DNA of 64,000 nt from an uncultured Prevotellaceae bacterium. Its GTDB lineage: Bacteria; Bacteroidota; Bacteroidia; Bacteroidales; Bacteroidaceae. The translations under genes were made by a program, and so were the position numbers. Each line of letters starts with the position of its first letter. The stretch's first letter is position 1. Where the stretch lies: positions 1 through 64,000 of the forward strand of contig CACXIP010000027.1 in NCBI GenBank assembly GCA_902767775.1. The letters are read 5' to 3'. Shown piece after piece: positions 60,298 to 64,000 of the stretch. The notes under the pieces are model-generated. The model was given only the letters and a program-made list of their open reading frames with translations, searched no databases and was not told the DNA's origin.

Positions 60298-61785
60298 ATG
60301 TTCCGACATTTGATTTTGACTATTGCCGTAACGGCAGCATGTTTGACAACATCGGCACAGAGTGCCATCCATCCGTCGGTGGGCACCCAGAGCAAAGGCG
60401 AGGGGGTCAACCTGACCATCGTCAACAAGCATATCAACTACAGCGGGAGCACCGGGCAATACCGTGATGCCTATATCAACTCTCCGAAGTCCGCCAATAT
60501 CCATCCCGACGGACAGAAATATTATGTCAACTCCCTTGAGGGATGCGCCACAGTGGTCTACGACATGAAGACACACAAGCGCCTCAAGGTGATTGAGTAT
60601 AAGTTTGAGGACGAGAAGGATGCCGCTCTGTGGAGCAAACCCAGCAAGTTCTATCCCTTCACCCACTATACGGAGCGCCTCAACACCTTTATGGGAAAGC
60701 CTGTGGAGAGCACCTTCTCCCACGGCGGACGTTATCTGTGGATTCCCTTCTACCGCCGTACCTACGACCTCAACGCACAGGACCCGTCGGCAGTGGCAGT
60801 CATCGACACCCGCACCGACAGCATCGTGCGCCTCATGGAGACCGGACCGCTGCCCAAGATGGTGGCATGTTCGCACGACGGGCGCCATGTGGCCATCACC
60901 CACTGGGGCAACAACACCGTGGGACTTGTCAATGTGGCAAGCCTCAATCCGGAGGAGTGGTTTCATGAGGCATTGCTCGTCGTCGACTATGTGCTGCCGC
61001 TCAACTACAGCCTTACCGAACCAGTTGACCGCGACAACAAGAGCGGCTACTGCCTGAGGGGAACGGTGTTCACTCCCGATGACAAATACTTGCTCGTGGG
61101 GTGCATGGGCGGCAACGGCGGCATTGCCGTCATCGACATGGAGACACAGAAATATCTGGGACGCGTGCTGGGCATGATGGCCAACGTGCGCCACCTCGTC
61201 ATCCGCGACGGATATCTCTACCTCAGTGTCAACAAGGCGGGCTATGTGCAGCGCATCAAACTCGACACGTTTCTCAAGACTGCCAAGAGCCTGACAGGCA
61301 AGACCGCCACACTCGGCGGATGGCAGAACTGCAAGGTGGGTGATGGCGCGCGCACCATCGAACTCTCCCCAAGCGGGCACTTTGTGTTTGCTGCCTGCAA
61401 CCTCGCCAGCAAACTCTATGTGGTTGACTCACGCACCATGACGGTGGCGGCAAGCATCGATGTGGACTCCTATCCCGTTGGACTCGACATCTCCAACGAC
61501 GGACGCTACATCATCGTCACCTCGCAGGGAAGGGGCAACCAGGGCGGCAATGCCGTCAATATCTATGAGGTGGAATATGCCGAACCCGAACCCGTGCTCA
61601 ACAATACAGATGGTGCTGCCGTCATGGAATTGCTGGAGGGGAAGGGTGACACACTGAATACGAACAACACAGCCGCCACCGTGGAAGACCACGATGGCGG
61701 CTCGTTTTTTGCCTATGCAGCGGCAGGTGTCGCAGTGGCGGCTCTCGCCCTTCTGCTGCTTTTCAGAAAAAGGAAGAAAGACTAA
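60298..61785 (+). CDS. Exported beta-propeller protein with C-terminal anchor
   Basis: The 495-residue protein has a signal peptide (MFRHLILTIAVTAACLTTSA), then YVTN/NHL-type propeller blades with repeated units such as SPKSANIHPDGQKYYVNSLE, PSAVAVIDTRTDSIVRLMET and PSGHFVFAACNLASKLYVVD. A linker (about 440-465) is followed by a TM helix (FFAYAAAGVAVAALALLLLF) and RKRKKD, so the propeller faces the periplasm with the C-terminus inside. Ligand unknown. Confidence 0.85.
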   Translation: MFRHLILTIAVTAACLTTSAQSAIHPSVGTQSKGEGVNLTIVNKHINYSGSTGQYRDAYINSPKSANIHPDGQKYYVNSLEGCATVVYDMKTHKRLKVIEYKFEDEKDAALWSKPSKFYPFTHYTERLNTFMGKPVESTFSHGGRYLWIPFYRRTYDLNAQDPSAVAVIDTRTDSIVRLMETGPLPKMVACSHDGRHVAITHWGNNTVGLVNVASLNPEEWFHEALLVVDYVLPLNYSLTEPVDRDNKSGYCLRGTVFTPDDKYLLVGCMGGNGGIAVIDMETQKYLGRVLGMMANVRHLVIRDGYLYLSVNKAGYVQRIKLDTFLKTAKSLTGKTATLGGWQNCKVGDGARTIELSPSGHFVFAACNLASKLYVVDSRTMTVAASIDVDSYPVGLDISNDGRYIIVTSQGRGNQGGNAVNIYEVEYAEPEPVLNNTDGAAVMELLEGKGDTLNTNNTAATVEDHDGGSFFAYAAAGVAVAALALLLLFRKRKKD

Positions 61786-61823
61786 TCTTCATTTTTCATT
61801 TTTCAATCTTTTAGAAGTTCAAT

Positions 61824-62519
61824 TTAGAAATTCAATCCGATATTAAGGAACAGCGCTCCGTTGTGGGTGTCGTCGAAATCGTTGTCGCCGATGTTGGTGA
61901 GACCGAAGTCATAACCCATTTCGGCATAGAGCATCTCGTATGCGAAACCGCAACCGACACGGATGCCACCATCGAAACGCTTGAAGTTGGCGCCTTTGTT
62001 GCTGAACGAACTATATGCGTCGTGCTCACGGTAGTCTTTTACCTTGCCGCTGATGCCGCCAGCCAAATATCCGCCAAGGAATGGCTCTACTGCGGTGGCG
62101 GGAGCAACGTATGCCGAGTATTTCAGCACCAAGGGAACTTCAATGTAGTTGAGTCCGTAGGAGAACTTGTTGCCATCAAACTTGCCCTTGCCGCCTTTCT
62201 CGGTATAGAACAGGCCTGTCTCAAAGAACAGCGGCATCTGAGGCGTCATCTGGATGCCCATCACAGCACCGACATCGAGACCGGTCTTGCTGCTGTTGGA
62301 ACTCAGGTCGGGTGCGTCGCTGCTGACGTGTGAGGCAGAGAGACCGAATCTCAGACCGTAGTATGTGTTGGGAGCATAGCCGTAGCTCCTGCCTATTGAA
62401 CCGCGATGAGAGGAGAAGGTGCCTCTGTGGGAGCCATATCCGCCTCTGGGGCGCTGTGCGCTTGCCGGGATGGCAGCGAGGATGCAGAGCAGAACTGCTA
62501 TGAATGTCATCTTTTTCAT
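61824..62519 (-). CDS. Outer-membrane beta-barrel protein (PF13568 type)
   Basis: The 231-residue protein has a signal peptide (MKKMTFIAVLLCILAAIPAS AQ), a Gly/Arg/Ser-rich segment (PRGGYGSHRGTFSSHRGSIG) and a barrel of alternating strands (YYGLRFGLSAS; FFETGLFYTEKGG; LNYIEVPLVLKYSAY; YAEMGYDFGLTNIG) ending with an aromatic Phe. It resembles PorT-like small barrels. A minus-strand TATCTTTG box lies at 62570-62577. Confidence 0.87.
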   Translation of the reverse strand: MKKMTFIAVLLCILAAIPASAQRPRGGYGSHRGTFSSHRGSIGRSYGYAPNTYYGLRFGLSASHVSSDAPDLSSNSSKTGLDVGAVMGIQMTPQMPLFFETGLFYTEKGGKGKFDGNKFSYGLNYIEVPLVLKYSAYVAPATAVEPFLGGYLAGGISGKVKDYREHDAYSSFSNKGANFKRFDGGIRVGCGFAYEMLYAEMGYDFGLTNIGDNDFDDTHNGALFLNIGLNF

Positions 62520-62569
62520 AATGTGTCGTCTTTTGATGTGAAAAAACAGGTTGATACTCTCTTATGGTG

Positions 62570-62577
62570 CAAAGATA
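62570..62577 (-). promoter_or_regulatory. -7 box TATCTTTG of the barrel gene
   Basis: CAAAGATA on the plus strand, about 50 bp upstream of ATG 62519 on the minus strand. Confidence 0.6.
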
Positions 62578-62631
62578 AGCAGCATTTTCACATCCTCCGC
62601 TTGCATTTCCCTATCTTTCAGGGGAAAAACC

Positions 62632-63729
62632 CTATTTCTGTTGGGGGCATTCCTCATGGGCAATCTCTCCCGAACCATAGCAGCGGTGGTGCTGGCGGTC
62701 GTAGACCACGCAGAACTGTCCCGGTGCCACGCCGTGGAGCATCTCGTCGGAATAGACGATGTAACACCCGTCGCCCGTCTTCTCCATCCTGGCGGTATGG
62801 AACTCAGGGGTGTGCCTTATCTTGAAGGTCACCTCAGTCATCTCCACCTCCTCGGTGAGGAAATGGAAGGCTTGGACGGCGAATGTGTCACGGTAGGCGG
62901 TGCGGGGCTCATAGCCCTTGCTCACGTAGAGCACGTTGGCAGCGATGTCCTTGCGCACGACAAACCAGGGGCCGCCACCGAACCCCAGACCATGGCGCTG
63001 ACCGATGGTGTGGAACCACAGTCCGCGGTGCTGACCGATGAGTTTGCCTGTCTCCAACTCCACCACGTCGCCGGGGTTGTCGCCCAGATAGCGGCGTATG
63101 TATTCGTTGTAGTTGATTTTACCCAGGAAACAGATGCCCTGTGAGTCCTTGCGGCGGGCATTGATGAGATGCTCGCGCTCGGCTATCTGCCTCACCTCCT
63201 CTTTCATATAATGGCCGATGGGGAAGAGTGCCTTTTGCAACTGCCATCCCTCTATCTGTGCGAGAAAGTCGGTCTGGTCCTTCACGGGGTCGGGACTGGT
63301 ACACAGCCATTTCTTGCCGTCCTCTATCTCGGTCTGCGCATAGTGGCCTGTGGCGATGAGGTCATACTCATGGCCTCGCTTCTCGTCGAAGGCACCGAAT
63401 TTGATGAGGCGGTTGCACATCACGTCGGGGTTGGGTGTCAGTCCGGCTCGCACCTTCTCCATGGTGTAGCGCGTTACCTTGTCCCAATATTCATGGTGGC
63501 AGTCCACCACGCTGAGCCGACAGCCATAGCGGGCCGCCAGGGCAGTGGCCATCTCCATATCCTCTTCGGAGGAGCAGTCCCATTCCTCGTCTTCCTCTGG
63601 TCCTATCTTGATGTAGAAACAGTCGGGTTGAAGCCCATGTGAGCTGAGTTCATGGAGCACCACGGCACTGTCCACTCCTCCCGACAGCAGGAGGGCGATT
63701 TTCTTGTCTCTTAGCAGGTCGTAGTTCAT
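62632..63729 (-). CDS. mnmA: tRNA-uridine 2-sulfurtransferase MnmA
   Basis: The 365-residue protein has the ATP-pyrophosphatase PP-loop SGGVDSAVVLHEL (about 16-28), the catalytic Cys in NPDVMCNRLIKFG (about 110) and the second Cys in DSQGICFLGKI (about 210). It makes 2-thiouridine at the wobble position of Lys/Glu/Gln tRNAs. ATG 63729 is chosen; the upstream in-frame extension is made of octamer repeats (NPPNDQTT units) and is not part of the protein family. The octamer array separates it from the HAD gene. Confidence 0.94.
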   Translation of the reverse strand: MNYDLLRDKKIALLLSGGVDSAVVLHELSSHGLQPDCFYIKIGPEEDEEWDCSSEEDMEMATALAARYGCRLSVVDCHHEYWDKVTRYTMEKVRAGLTPNPDVMCNRLIKFGAFDEKRGHEYDLIATGHYAQTEIEDGKKWLCTSPDPVKDQTDFLAQIEGWQLQKALFPIGHYMKEEVRQIAEREHLINARRKDSQGICFLGKINYNEYIRRYLGDNPGDVVELETGKLIGQHRGLWFHTIGQRHGLGFGGGPWFVVRKDIAANVLYVSKGYEPRTAYRDTFAVQAFHFLTEEVEMTEVTFKIRHTPEFHTARMEKTGDGCYIVYSDEMLHGVAPGQFCVVYDRQHHRCYGSGEIAHEECPQQK

Positions 63730-63822
63730 TAATTGGTCGTTTGGGGGATTGGTCGTTTGGTCGTTTGGGGGATTGGTCGTTTGGTCGTTTGGGGGGTTGG
63801 TCGTTTGGTCGTTTGGGGGATT
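63730..63822 (-). repeat. 24-bp tandem array between HAD gene and mnmA
   Basis: Plus strand: TTGGTCGTTTGGTCGTTTGG plus GGGA, repeated about 3.5 times (3 octamers each). The unit is a multiple of three, so a frame crossing it reads NPPNDQTT repeatedly. It fills the whole gap between the two minus-strand genes. Confidence 0.88.
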
Positions 63823-63823
63823 A

Positions 63824-64000
63824 CTATTCTTTCCACGCCAGAAGATGCTGACGCAATTCATCCATGCTGTGCTCGACGATGCTGGCACCCGCTTCCCAAA
63901 GCATGCTGTCGGGCAGAGGACCCGTGTTTACTGCCGCGGTGAAGATGCGGGCTGCATCGGCTGCCCGCACTCCCATGGGCGCGTTCTCCACGACGATGGC
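63824..64000 (-). CDS. HAD-superfamily phosphatase, C-terminal part
   Basis: The minus strand encodes AIVVENAPMGVRAADAARIF, then TGPLPDSMLWEAGASIVEHS, and ends QHLLAWKE with stop at 63824-63826. 'VVENAPMGVRAA' is motif III/IV of beta-phosphoglucomutase-like HAD enzymes. The N-terminus lies beyond the window. It precedes mnmA on the same strand. Confidence 0.85.
   Translation of the reverse strand, partial: AIVVENAPMGVRAADAARIFTAAVNTGPLPDSMLWEAGASIVEHSMDELRQHLLAWKE

Noticed and set aside
62632-63888. 418-residue MnmA with NPPNDQTT repeats at the N-terminus
   Set aside because: The extension is translated octamer repeat and overlaps the HAD gene end; the MnmA family starts at MNYDLLRDKKIALLLSGG.
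1-64000. tRNA, rRNA or known riboswitch genes
   Set aside because: I scanned the intergenic stretches for tRNA-like ends (GTTCAAATC-type T loops) and riboswitch cores and saw none that I can support.

Overview
The window looks like a chromosomal segment of a gut or rumen member of the Prevotellaceae (Prevotella/Segatella-like, order Bacteroidales). Evidence: many genes are preceded by the Bacteroidetes -7 promoter box TAnnTTTG with few Shine-Dalgarno sequences; the set includes RprX/RprY-type two-component genes, DUF4468 and PF13568 outer-membrane proteins, a streptopain-LRR5 fusion, GH28/GH43/GH3/GH92 glycosidases and a ZapB-like/ZapA/RNase Y cluster. Genus and species are inferred, not proven.

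Layout. 1-1247: IS4-family transposase cut by the window edge. 1.8-6.2 kb: secreted pectin/hemicellulose enzymes (GH28, GH43) and a lipoprotein. 6.2-9.8 kb: rprX-rprY between repeat-rich spacers. 10-11.4 kb: rpsF-rpsR-rplI. 11.4-16.3 kb: one giant DUF4062-STAND-TPR gene (candidate defence NLR). 16.7-19.3 kb: fabD and a cytoplasmic GH13. 19.7-26.8 kb: type I restriction-modification operon hsdM-hsdS-[REP-associated tyrosine transposase]-hsdR. 26.9-29.4 kb: AlaX-like editing protein and C10 protease. 29.5-34.8 kb (minus): rng, a 29-residue basic bS22-like protein, HU-like protein, HAD protein, Wzc-like tyrosine kinase. 35-38 kb: hypothetical, ZapB-like, zapA, rny. 38.7-41.9 kb: nrdD-nrdG-luxR. 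41.9-45.1 kb (minus): periplasmic PLD, kdsD, kdsA. 45.1-46.1 kb: repeat graveyard. 46.1-46.9 kb: DUF4468 protein. 46.9-51.2 kb: AT-rich phage-derived scraps, including a lysozyme fragment and the N-terminus of what looks like a crAss-like phage portal. 51.4-56 kb: GH3-GH92 operon. 56.4-64 kb: VWA protein, rsmA, a small secreted Cys protein, frr-rsgA, beta-propeller, outer-membrane barrel, mnmA and a partial HAD phosphatase.

The most unusual signal is between the genes. Two families of repeated promoter cassettes, each with a hairpin upstream of a -7 box, sit in front of unrelated genes: family A before GH28 and kdsA, and in a 90-bp-period array before GH3; family B before fabD and twice in tandem before hsdM. 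Eight palindromes with a GTAG or GTGG foot, as expected for REPs mobilised by RAYT transposases, are scattered through the window, and a RAYT gene with an extra C-terminal Rossmann-like domain lies inside the type I RM operon. A ~190-bp MITE-like element with GGGTGTGTCAAA ends carries two opposite-strand perfect G-quadruplex motifs and occurs twice in inverted orientation. Octamer (TTTGGTCG-like) arrays sit directly after gene ends. All assignments come from reading the sequence; no database search was run.
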